Assembly: GCA_038063315.1 (NCBI GenBank)
Contig: JBBTVI010000033.1
Coordinates: 1 to 19,223, forward strand
Direction of reading: 5' to 3'
Origin: JBBTVI01 sp038063315
GTDB lineage: Bacteria > Patescibacteriota > Minisyncoccia > Sungbacterales > HO2-52-23
DNA: 19,223 nt
In this document: positions 1 through 6,693 of the stretch, piece by piece
How the letters are laid out: the number at the start of each line of letters is the position of its first letter
Position numbering within the stretch: position 1 is the first letter of the stretch
The notes under the pieces: generated by a model
Told to the model about the DNA's origin: nothing
Database searches by the model: none
What the model saw: only the letters and a program-made list of their open reading frames with translations
Translations under genes and position numbers: made by a program

Positions 1-42
1 AATGACAGAAAAGGAGATATTTTTTCATATTGCTGTCGGTCT

Positions 43-999
43 TTACAATAGCATCTCCACGAAAATAAACGCAATATAAAGAAAAAGGAGAATGAGCGCC
101 TCATAGCGCGTGATGCGCTCGTTCGTGCGTATAAAAATGAGAAACAAAACCGCGGAGATTATCAGAAACACCCGCGCAACAACGTACGGCGAGAAATCGT
201 CAATCACAATCGGACGGATGAGCGCGACCAGACCAAGAACGAAACTGGCCGTGAATGCGGTCGCCCCCAGGAGATTCCCCACGATCATCCACGAATGTCC
301 GTGGCGGGCCGAGACGATGGCAAAATACGTCTCGGGAAGCGCGGTCCCGAGACCCACGATGAGAATGCCCACAACGACAAGCGGAATGCCCAGGGCGTCG
401 GCAAAGAAGCGCGCGGAGACGATGATGCCCTGGGAGCTTGCGCCCAAGAGTGCGGCCCCGCCGGCAAAAATCGCCGCATCGCGCATGAATCCCCTCTCTG
501 TCAGTCCCTGAGAATCGCTGTTTCGCCTCCGATACACCCGCGAGAATCTCTGTTCCTTTGAGAAGAGCCAAAACGAGTAGACCGCAAAAAAAAGAATCAA
601 CACTCCCCCGTCTATGCGCGACAGATTCCCATCAAGAATCAAGAGCGCGGGCAGCACCGCAATGGCGATTGCGAAGATGCCGCTCGTCTGCGCCATTTTG
701 CTGTGCACGTCCAACCCGCCCATAAAAAGGGTGCCGAGCGCGATCGCAAGCGTGAAGTGGACAACATTTGCGCCGATGATATTGCCGAATGAGAGTTCCG
801 GAATGCCGCGGATGGCCGATGAGACGCCGATAAAAATCTCCGGCACCGAGACCGCAAACGACATGATAAAAAAAGCCGCCACGAATTCGCGCCAGGCAAA
901 ATAGCGGGCAATCCGCTCAAAAGCCGCCACAAGCCAGTTTCCCGCCAGAGTCAACCCCAATGCGGACGCCGCAAAAAGGACGATATGAAAGACGGCCAT
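43..999 (-). CDS. Sodium/calcium exchanger family (CaCA) membrane antiporter
   Basis: A 318-residue polytopic membrane protein, probably exchanging Ca2+ or another cation for Na+ or H+ across the cytoplasmic membrane. It carries the two inverted alpha-repeats of the CaCA superfamily. The first has SFAVSVPEIFIG followed by GNIIGANVVH (about residues 46-82). The second has GLGTALPETYFA followed by GNLLGATAF (about residues 217-250). The Glu of each 'PE' and the polar residue of each 'GN' segment are the ion-binding positions known for the family. About ten hydrophobic segments and the length fit YrbG-like exchangers. The start codon lies 3 bp beyond the stop of the AI-2E-type permease gene (TAA-ATC-ATG), so the two are probably co-transcribed and perhaps translationally coupled. 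No Shine-Dalgarno is visible. The transported ion cannot be told from sequence. Confidence 0.88.
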   Translation of the reverse strand: MAVFHIVLFAASALGLTLAGNWLVAAFERIARYFAWREFVAAFFIMSFAVSVPEIFIGVSSAIRGIPELSFGNIIGANVVHFTLAIALGTLFMGGLDVHSKMAQTSGIFAIAIAVLPALLILDGNLSRIDGGVLILFFAVYSFWLFSKEQRFSRVYRRRNSDSQGLTERGFMRDAAIFAGGAALLGASSQGIIVSARFFADALGIPLVVVGILIVGLGTALPETYFAIVSARHGHSWMIVGNLLGATAFTASFVLGLVALIRPIVIDDFSPYVVARVFLIISAVLFLIFIRTNERITRYEALILLFLYIAFIFVEMLL

Positions 1000-1002
1000 G
1001 AT

Positions 1003-2058
1003 TTATGGCTCGCGCGACCGCAACCCCATCGCCGCACCGATCGGCTTGAGCGATTCGACGTGGTCGCAAAAAATTTTAATCACGGCAAAAAGCGGCAGGA
1101 AGACCATCATGCCGAGGATTCCCCACATCTGGCCTCCGATAAAAACCGCGAGCACCGCAAAAAGAGGATTCAAAAGCACCTGGTGCCCTACAATATTCGG
1201 AGTCACGATGTTATCTTCAATCCATTGCACCGCGACGAAAACCGCAATCACCGCAAGCGGATACCACAAGGCGTCGCGCGTAAGCAACGCAAAAATCGCT
1301 GGCAATACGGCGCCTATCGTAGTTCCCACATAAGGAATAACGGAAAGGAGCGCGGCCAATGTTCCGAAAAAAAGCGCGTGCTCAAGACCGAGGAAGAAAA
1401 GGCCGAGCGTATTGAGTACCCCCACAATATAGACGACGGCGGCAAGTCCCAAAAAATAGCGCTGCACAACGGCCTGCACGGCAAAAAACGCGTCATTGAC
1501 TTCTTTCGCGCCGCGCCGCGAAAAGAAACCGATCAGCGCGTCATACAATTGCCGGCGATAAAGAAGAATGAAAAATGCAAAGACCGGAATGAGGGCGACG
1601 AGCAAAACAATGTTCGTCGTCGCCTTGAGCGTCTCAAAAACCGCCCCGTTGAGGGGAAAGAAAAACAGAATCCGATCCGCGAGCCATCCGACCTGCGCGG
1701 CCGGCTCCACGCCGAACGCCAGACTGATATATTGCTGAAACGCCGTGATCCGGCCGGACAGCTGGTCGTATAAAAACGGGAGGTCCGCGACGAAGCTGTT
1801 GAGCTGCAAGATAAATGTTGCCGCTACAAGACCGAACACCGACAATCCGGCGAGAATCCCGGCCAAAGCCGCCAATAGCGGCGGCACGCCTTTCTTTTCC
1901 AGAAAAGCGGCGAGCGGCCGGACGAGCAGCGCAAAAAATGCCGCAAACACCAACGGGATGAAAACCGCGCGTCCGGCGATAAGAGCGCTGACGGCGTAAT
2001 AACCGCCCACGACGACAACAAAGAATAAAAGCGGAGGCGCGAGATAGGATTTACGCAT
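1003..2058 (-). CDS. AI-2E family transporter (PerM/YhhT-type permease)
   Basis: A 351-residue integral membrane protein of the AI-2E/UPF0118 family. It has an N-terminal pair of hydrophobic helices (about residues 7-48), a third near 60-85, a soluble middle region, and a C-terminal block of helices containing LSVIPYVGTTIGAVLPAIFALL and QWIEDNIVTPNIVGHQVLLNP, the most conserved part of the family. Members export small molecules or act as Na+/H+ antiporters, so 'AI-2 exporter' should not be assumed; no quorum-sensing gene is present here. The gene is first in a pair with the downstream antiporter. No Shine-Dalgarno precedes the ATG. A TGA-ATAAAT extended -10-like sequence lies 6 bp upstream, which would suit a leaderless message, but no -35 is recognisable. 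Confidence 0.88.
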   Translation of the reverse strand: MRKSYLAPPLLFFVVVVGGYYAVSALIAGRAVFIPLVFAAFFALLVRPLAAFLEKKGVPPLLAALAGILAGLSVFGLVAATFILQLNSFVADLPFLYDQLSGRITAFQQYISLAFGVEPAAQVGWLADRILFFFPLNGAVFETLKATTNIVLLVALIPVFAFFILLYRRQLYDALIGFFSRRGAKEVNDAFFAVQAVVQRYFLGLAAVVYIVGVLNTLGLFFLGLEHALFFGTLAALLSVIPYVGTTIGAVLPAIFALLTRDALWYPLAVIAVFVAVQWIEDNIVTPNIVGHQVLLNPLFAVLAVFIGGQMWGILGMMVFLPLFAVIKIFCDHVESLKPIGAAMGLRSREP

Positions 2059-2151
2059 ACGTTTATTTATTCAATCATCCCATATATTGATGCCATGCGC
2101 AATTCTATACTCGGTAACCTCTCACGGTCCTATCAACACTGCCATTACATG

Positions 2152-2292
2152 CGTCATTGCGAGAAGTCAGACGACGAAGCAATCCATATCCATAAACACA
2201 GAAATTCTGGATTGCTTCGCCTTCGGCTCGCAATGACGGTCGAAATGGATTGCCGCGCTCCCCCTCGAAGCTCGGGGTCGCTCGCAATGACG
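2152..2292. repeat. Family A palindromic repeat, copy 1
   Basis: Intergenic repeat that opens with CGTCATTGCGAG and closes with CTCGCAATGACG. It has an inner hairpin (GAAGCAATCC...GGATTGCTTC) and then a second right arm, so the closing sequence occurs twice (near 2227-2238 and 2281-2292). The core is almost identical to copy 2 at 6364-6594. It fills the gap between the permease gene and the dehydrogenase-like gene. No coding capacity is evident. Confidence 0.9.
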
Positions 2293-2302
2293 ACTGTGAG
2301 GA

Positions 2303-3619
2303 TTATTGTCCACGCCATCTCACCTTGTAAATCACCCCCGCGTGATCATCCGAAATGTACAGTATTCCGCCCGGCTGGATGAGAAATCCCGCAGGGCGGC
2401 CTAACGCGCCTTCTTTCGTCAGCCACCCGGTGATAAAATCCTCAACCGCCTGGTATGTACCATGATTATCCAGTTGAAAACGGACGACCTTATAGCCAGT
2501 CGGCGCGCTTCTATTCCATGATCCGTGGTACGCGACAAAAAGATCGTACCAATAATCCTCGGGCCACCCCCTGCGCCCCTCCGAAGCTTTCAGCGAAGGA
2601 GGGTCCGCGGGGACGAACGCAAGGCCCAGCGGCGCGGAATGCGCCGGAATGTCGATATGGCTTGGCTCCTCAAACGGTTTCGTACAATGCGCGCGCACAT
2701 GCTGATGCCGAATTTGCAAGTGTTGAGTTTCGTCCAAAATATTCTTCCCATAACATTCCGGCCATCCGTAGTTTTTTCCCTCGGAGATAATATTGATTTC
2801 ATCCGGCGGCAGATTGTCACCCAGATAATCCCGACCCATGTCTGTGGCCCACATCTGGCCTGTAACCGGATGCCATGTAAAAAATACTGAATTGCGTAGT
2901 CCTCTTGCGAAAAGGTGGAAGTCGCTGCCGTCTTTATTTAATGAGTAAATCGCGGCGCGGAGCGGATCCTGTTCGTGACACACGTCGCACGAAGAACCGA
3001 TGGACACATACAGCCGACCATCCGGCCCGAAACTCAAAGTGCGCGTGACATGGTTCCCTCCGGAGGGAAGATCCGCGATTTTCACGCGCGACCCGTCCGC
3101 GCCGACGGGACCTCGCGTAATCTGGTGCTCCTCCGCGATATAAAGATCAAGATAATTGGAAGAGTCAAAAACAATCCCGTGGGGATTCCGAAGATGCCGG
3201 AAAACAACGCGCTGATTCTTCACTTTGCCGTCCGTAATTTCCAGGACGGACACCAAGCCCTCCTTGGTCTGGCTCACCCACATATTGCCGAATTTATCCA
3301 AGGCCATGACGCGCGCGCCGGGAACATTTTTGGCAAATATCTCAATGGAGAAACCAGCGGGTATCTTTAACGGAAATCCCGTCGCATTCGATGGCCCGAC
3401 CGTTGGAGTCGTCTCCAACGTTGATGATGCCGGGCGTTGGCCGATGAAAACACCGTCGGATGACGAAGTCACCGGTTTCTCGCTCTCCAGGAGATCGGCG
3501 ATATCGCCCGGCGGCGGCAAAACCGCGGGCCATATCCCGCGGAAATGGCGGATATAGTAGAAAATGCCGAGACCGATGAAACCAACTATGACAATTAAAA
3601 TTAAAAGGCGTTTTTGCAT
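2303..3619 (-). CDS. Membrane-anchored glucose/sorbosone dehydrogenase-like beta-propeller
   Basis: A 438-residue protein. An N-terminal hydrophobic segment (residues 4-22) anchors it, a Pro/Ser-rich linker follows to about 80, and then comes a GSDH beta-propeller. Family landmarks are GNMWVSQTKEG, NPHGIVFD, GGNHVTRTLSFGPDGRLYVSIGSSC (His about 190 matches the catalytic His of soluble quinoprotein dehydrogenases), NYGWPECYG and DLFVAYHGSWNRS. Relatives oxidise sugars with PQQ, but many are uncharacterised, and no PQQ synthesis genes are seen. The ATG used here is chosen over an upstream in-frame TTG because it begins just before the membrane helix. It lies 35 bp after the phhB stop, so the two are likely one operon. 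Residues about 340-348 (PPSLKASEG) come from a palindromic repeat inserted in frame in a loop. A CDVCH sequence at 211-215 looks like a heme-c site but falls at a Cys pair common in this family. Confidence 0.82.
   Translation of the reverse strand: MQKRLLILIVIVGFIGLGIFYYIRHFRGIWPAVLPPPGDIADLLESEKPVTSSSDGVFIGQRPASSTLETTPTVGPSNATGFPLKIPAGFSIEIFAKNVPGARVMALDKFGNMWVSQTKEGLVSVLEITDGKVKNQRVVFRHLRNPHGIVFDSSNYLDLYIAEEHQITRGPVGADGSRVKIADLPSGGNHVTRTLSFGPDGRLYVSIGSSCDVCHEQDPLRAAIYSLNKDGSDFHLFARGLRNSVFFTWHPVTGQMWATDMGRDYLGDNLPPDEINIISEGKNYGWPECYGKNILDETQHLQIRHQHVRAHCTKPFEEPSHIDIPAHSAPLGLAFVPADPPSLKASEGRRGWPEDYWYDLFVAYHGSWNRSAPTGYKVVRFQLDNHGTYQAVEDFITGWLTKEGALGRPAGFLIQPGGILYISDDHAGVIYKVRWRGQ
2577..2603. 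repeat. Coding palindromic element in the dehydrogenase-like gene
   Basis: A CCCTCC/GGAGGG stem flanks an inner segment with two CGAAG units. The 23-base core 2580-2602 is the same length as, and closely matches, 8860-8882 in the zinc-ribbon gene. On the minus strand both are read in the same frame, giving PPSLKASEG here and PPSPLASEG there. Confidence 0.75.
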
Positions 3620-3654
3620 ATCTGTCGCAAATCCCACATTACGTCTCAAAATTC

Positions 3655-3993
3655 TTACCCCTTTCCGCCGATCCCATCAATTTTCGCCGCCACGATAAAA
3701 TCATTCTCTGACAGGCCTCCGATCGCATGCGTCTCTAGCTCGACGGTGACGCGGTTATAGCGAATGCGCAAATCCGGATGATGCCCCTCCCGTTGGGCAA
3801 TATCCGCGACGCGATTGACGAATGCCATTGCCGCGGCGAAATCCCCAAACCGAAATGCGCGCCGGAGTTTTTTTCCGTCAACAATCGTCCAGGCCGGATC
3901 AAGCTCCCGCAATAATATACCGGCCGCATCCGCAGAGAGCGGCGGCATCCCGCCCTCGCACGAAATACATTTTTTGTCCGCCAACGCATTCAT
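3655..3993 (-). CDS. phhB: Pterin-4a-carbinolamine dehydratase (PCD/DCoH)
   Basis: A 112-residue cytoplasmic enzyme of the PCD/DCoH fold, which dehydrates 4a-hydroxytetrahydropterin. The active-site motif EGHHPDL (residues 69-75) and the later THAIGGLSENDFIVAAKID (about 88-106) are both intact, and the length is normal for the family. The ATG at 3993 is preferred to the in-frame ATG at 4002, because the latter overlaps a perfect TATAAT (4006 to 4001). Transcription from that box would start at about 3994, leaving the 3993 ATG at the very 5' end of a leaderless message. The dehydrogenase-like gene follows after 35 bp. No pterin-dependent hydroxylase is in the window, so the substrate is unknown; PCD homologues also occur in molybdopterin contexts. 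Confidence 0.88.
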   Translation of the reverse strand: MNALADKKCISCEGGMPPLSADAAGILLRELDPAWTIVDGKKLRRAFRFGDFAAAMAFVNRVADIAQREGHHPDLRIRYNRVTVELETHAIGGLSENDFIVAAKIDGIGGKG

Positions 3994-4000
3994 TGAATCC

Positions 4001-4030
4001 ATTATAACATGGAGTGAGAATTGATGTTAA
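4001..4030 (-). promoter_or_regulatory. Predicted leaderless promoter of the phhB operon
   Basis: The -35 is TTAACA (4030-4025, 5 of 6 matches to TTGACA). An 18-bp spacer follows, then TATAAT (4006-4001, perfect) preceded by TG one base upstream (extended -10). The expected start is about 3994, one base before the ATG at 3993. Confidence 0.72.
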
Positions 4031-4053
4031 ACCAAATATATCCTCTTTTTTCT

Positions 4054-4134
4054 TGTCACCCCCGCGAAGGCGGGAATCCAGGTTTCTTTCCCCAATAAGT
4101 CACAACCTGGACCCCCGCCTCCGCGGGGGTGACA
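4054..4134. repeat. Family B palindromic repeat, copy 1
   Basis: The left arm TGTCACCCCCGCGAAGGCGG and the right arm CCGCCTCCGCGGGGGTGACA form a long imperfect hairpin with inner AATCCAGGTT/AACCTGGA arms. It lies between the divergent phhB and recG promoters without touching either. Confidence 0.9.
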
Positions 4135-4175
4135 ACTGAAAGAGTAATTGCTTTCCGAAAATGGCTGGGGACCAC

Positions 4176-4204
4176 TTGGCATTTTGGCGCACGCGCCGTA
4201 GAGT
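4176..4204 (+). promoter_or_regulatory. Predicted leaderless promoter of recG
   Basis: The -35 is TTGGCA (4176-4181, 5 of 6), the spacer is exactly 17 bp, and the -10 is TAGAGT (4199-4204, 4 of 6). Counting 7 bases on gives 4211, the A of the recG start codon. No Shine-Dalgarno is present. Confidence 0.6.
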
Positions 4205-4210
4205 ATCAAC

Positions 4211-6319
4211 ATGATGATCACCCTTGCGACTCCGGTTGAAAGCGTCCCGCGGATTGCGAAAAAAATCGTCCCCGCGCTCAGGCGGCTCGGGATTTTTACC
4301 ATCCGCGATCTCCTGTATCACTTTCCCGCCCGCTACGAGAATTACACTCCGGCGCGTCCCATCGCCAACGTCCTCGAGGGAGAGACCGCGACAATACACG
4401 GTCGCGTCATCGCGGTCTCAACCCGCCGGACACTTCGCCGGAAAATGATCCTGACCGAAGCCCTTATTGCAGATGAGACCGGCCGGATTGCGGCGGTCTG
4501 GTTTAATCAGCCATTTATCGCGCGGAACATCCGCGAGGGCATTGATGTTAGTTTGTCCGGCAAAGTAGCACACGGAGCCCGCGGTCTCACCTTGCAAAAT
4601 CCGGCTTATGAAAAACTGCAGGCGGCAGGCGACCAGCAACAAGCCACTATTCACACCGGCGGCCTTATCCCGGTCTATCCCGAAACAGAGGGCATCACTT
4701 CCCGCTGGTTCCGGTATCTTATCGAATCCTTCCTGGATACCGCCCAAGGCGCCGCGGATCCCCTGCCGGAAGAGACACGCAGCCAGCACAATTTTCCACA
4801 ATTTACCGAGAGCATCACCGCAATCCATTTTCCCGACACCGAGGAGGCGGCTGAAAGCGCGCGGCGGAGATTTGCGTTTGAAGAACTCCTGGTCTTCCAG
4901 ATCCGGGCGCTCGCCGAGCGCTCGCGGATGAAAAAACAATCCGCTCCGGCCATTCCCTTTGATGTGGCGCTCATCAAAAAATTCGTCGCGACCCTCCCCT
5001 TCGCGCTGACAACAGCCCAGCGCAAAGCGCTCTACGAAATCGCAAAAGACCTTGAACGTTCCAGCCCCATGAACCGGATTCTCAACGGCGACGTCGGCTC
5101 CGGAAAGACCGTTGTCGCCGCCGCCGCCTCCCTTCTTGCAACCTCCGCGGGTTACTCCGTCGCGCTCATGGCTCCGACGGAAATCCTCGCGCGCCAGCAC
5201 TGCGAGACATTCCGGCGCGTGTTCGCGCCGTTTGGCATCACAATCGGACTCTGCACAGGAACGGAAAAAACCCAAACGCCCAGTCCGATCACCATCGGGA
5301 CGCATGCACTCATCCAGAAGGGCGTTGTCTTCGACAATCTCGGACTCGTCATTGTAGACGAACAGCATCGTTTCGGCGTCGGGCAACGGGCGCACCTACT
5401 CAACCGCGGACAGACGCGAGACTCAGCACAGACAGACGCGGCGGTCCCGCACTTTTTAAGCATGACCGCGACTCCCATTCCCCGCACCATTGCGCTCACT
5501 ATCTACGGAAATCTCGATGTCTCGGTGCTCGACGAACTGCCGCCCAACCGGCGCCCGGTCATCACGCGCGTCGTGAAAAGTCCGGAGCGCGCCGCCGCTT
5601 ATGATTTTATGCGCCGCGAAGTCCGAAAAGGACGACAGATATTCGTGATTTGCCCGAGAATAGATAAAAACGAGATACCAAATTCGGGCGACGAGGGACG
5701 AGACGGAAAATTCCAGCAGCAATTCATGCTCTATGATATGAAGTCGGTTAAAGAGGAGTATGAAAAATTAAGCAAGGAGATTTTTCCCGATCTTAAAATC
5801 ACAATGCTGCACGGAAAAATGCGGCCCAAGGAAAAAGACGCGGTCATGGCGCAATTCAAAGACCGCACCTTTGACATTTTGGTCTCTACGTCCGTCATTG
5901 AAGTCGGGGTGGACATACACAATGCGGCGATCATGATGATCGAGAGCGCCGAGCGTTTCGGCCTTGCGCAGCTGCATCAATTCCGCGGCCGCGTGGGACG
6001 CGGCACCGAGCAATCCTATTGCCTTCTCTTCCCGGGCGAAGACGTCGCTCTCACGCGGCGACTCTCGGCGATGATGACGGCAAAAAACGGTTTTGAGCTC
6101 GCGGAGCTCGACCTCAAAATCCGCGGCGCGGGCGACATCTTCGGCGCGCGCCAATGGGGCATCCCGGATGTCGCGCTCTCGGCCATGGCCGACGCGCACC
6201 TCATCCGCGCGGCGCGCGACGAAGCAATCGCCCTGATTAAAAAAAGTCCGGACCTCGCGCTTTTTCCGGAACTCCGCCGCCATCTTATCCGCACACAAAG
6301 GATGCTGCACGAGGAGTGA
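4211..6319 (+). CDS. recG: ATP-dependent DNA helicase RecG
   Basis: A 702-residue double-stranded DNA translocase that regresses stalled replication forks and migrates branched DNA. The order is canonical: a short N-terminal region, an OB-fold wedge domain (about 50-135) that splits the fork, then two helicase lobes. Walker A is GDVGSGKT (293-300), the motif II box is DEQH (383-386), motif III is SMTATPIPRT, and motif VI is QFRGRVGRG (590-598). The C-terminal TRG region, with LDLKIRGAGDIFGARQWG, is present. Length is normal. Between CPRI and KSVKEEYE (about 484-511) there is a polar insert, PNSGDEGRDGKFQQQ, that looks longer than usual and repeat-like. The gene stands alone on the plus strand. 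Its start coincides with the predicted transcription start, and a second ATG follows directly. It ends in TGA, which shows UGA is a stop codon in this organism. Confidence 0.97.
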   Translation: MMITLATPVESVPRIAKKIVPALRRLGIFTIRDLLYHFPARYENYTPARPIANVLEGETATIHGRVIAVSTRRTLRRKMILTEALIADETGRIAAVWFNQPFIARNIREGIDVSLSGKVAHGARGLTLQNPAYEKLQAAGDQQQATIHTGGLIPVYPETEGITSRWFRYLIESFLDTAQGAADPLPEETRSQHNFPQFTESITAIHFPDTEEAAESARRRFAFEELLVFQIRALAERSRMKKQSAPAIPFDVALIKKFVATLPFALTTAQRKALYEIAKDLERSSPMNRILNGDVGSGKTVVAAAASLLATSAGYSVALMAPTEILARQHCETFRRVFAPFGITIGLCTGTEKTQTPSPITIGTHALIQKGVVFDNLGLVIVDEQHRFGVGQRAHLLNRGQTRDSAQTDAAVPHFLSMTATPIPRTIALTIYGNLDVSVLDELPPNRRPVITRVVKSPERAAAYDFMRREVRKGRQIFVICPRIDKNEIPNSGDEGRDGKFQQQFMLYDMKSVKEEYEKLSKEIFPDLKITMLHGKMRPKEKDAVMAQFKDRTFDILVSTSVIEVGVDIHNAAIMMIESAERFGLAQLHQFRGRVGRGTEQSYCLLFPGEDVALTRRLSAMMTAKNGFELAELDLKIRGAGDIFGARQWGIPDVALSAMADAHLIRAARDEAIALIKKSPDLALFPELRRHLIRTQRMLHEE

Positions 6320-6363
6320 TGGATGCGAACACCTCACAGCCCCATCAAGACCGCCCATGTGCG

Positions 6364-6594
6364 CGTCATTGCGAGGAGTCAGACGATCCCTCGCGGAGTT
6401 TATCCTGAGCGCAATCGAAGGGCTCGGGACAGGCTCCGCAATCCAAAGGGAGTCGTCATTGCGAGGAGTCAGACGACGAAGCAATCCATATCCATAAACA
6501 CAGAAATTCTGGATTGCTTCGCCTTCGGCTCGCAATGACGGTCGAAATGGATTGCTTCGCTCCCCCTCGCAGCTCGGGGTCGCTCGCAATGACG
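6364..6594. repeat. Family A palindromic repeat, copy 2, with nested insert
   Basis: The 374-bp gap between recG and the ARC gene is mostly this element. A first truncated left arm (from 6364) is interrupted by a different sequence, 6394-6409 (CGGAGTTTATCCTGAG), whose reverse complement recurs at 14638-14653. A second full unit starts near 6454. From about 6468 it is nearly identical to copy 1 for some 120 bp. Short remnants 6595-6640 carry nothing recognisable. Confidence 0.88.
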
Positions 6595-6640
6595 AATGAC
6601 GGCTGTAAGGAATTACATGGACGCCCACTAAAAAGACGAC

Positions 6641-6677
6641 ACAAAATCAAAAAGCGGACACCAATAAGGGCATCCGC
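6641..6677 (-). terminator. Rho-independent terminator of the ARC gene
   Basis: On the minus strand GCGGATGCC-CTTATT-GGTGTCCGC forms a 9-bp stem (two G-U pairs) with a 6-base loop (6677-6654). TTTTTGATTTTG follows directly. It lies 17 bp beyond the ARC stop codon. Confidence 0.75.
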
Positions 6678-6693
6678 AAGATCAACCGCTCTC

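Noticed and set aside
1..42. Edge of a further family B repeat (AATGACAGAAA at the first bases)
   Set aside because: Only about 11 bases match the right arm and the rest would lie outside the window, so it cannot be confirmed.
985..1773. A 262-residue open frame on the plus strand
   Set aside because: It is antisense to the AI-2E-type permease gene, very rich in Arg/Lys/Glu/His, and matches no domain I recognise. It is a by-product of GC-biased codons.
2974..2988. CDVCH motif in the dehydrogenase-like protein read as a heme-c binding site
   Set aside because: Relatives in the glucose/sorbosone dehydrogenase family have a Cys pair at the same place (GSSCxVC), usually without the His. There is one motif only, no cytochrome domain and no maturation genes in view.
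4418..5395. A 325-residue open frame antisense to recG
   Set aside because: Composition is typical of a shadow frame, no domain is recognisable, and RecG on the other strand is complete and conserved.
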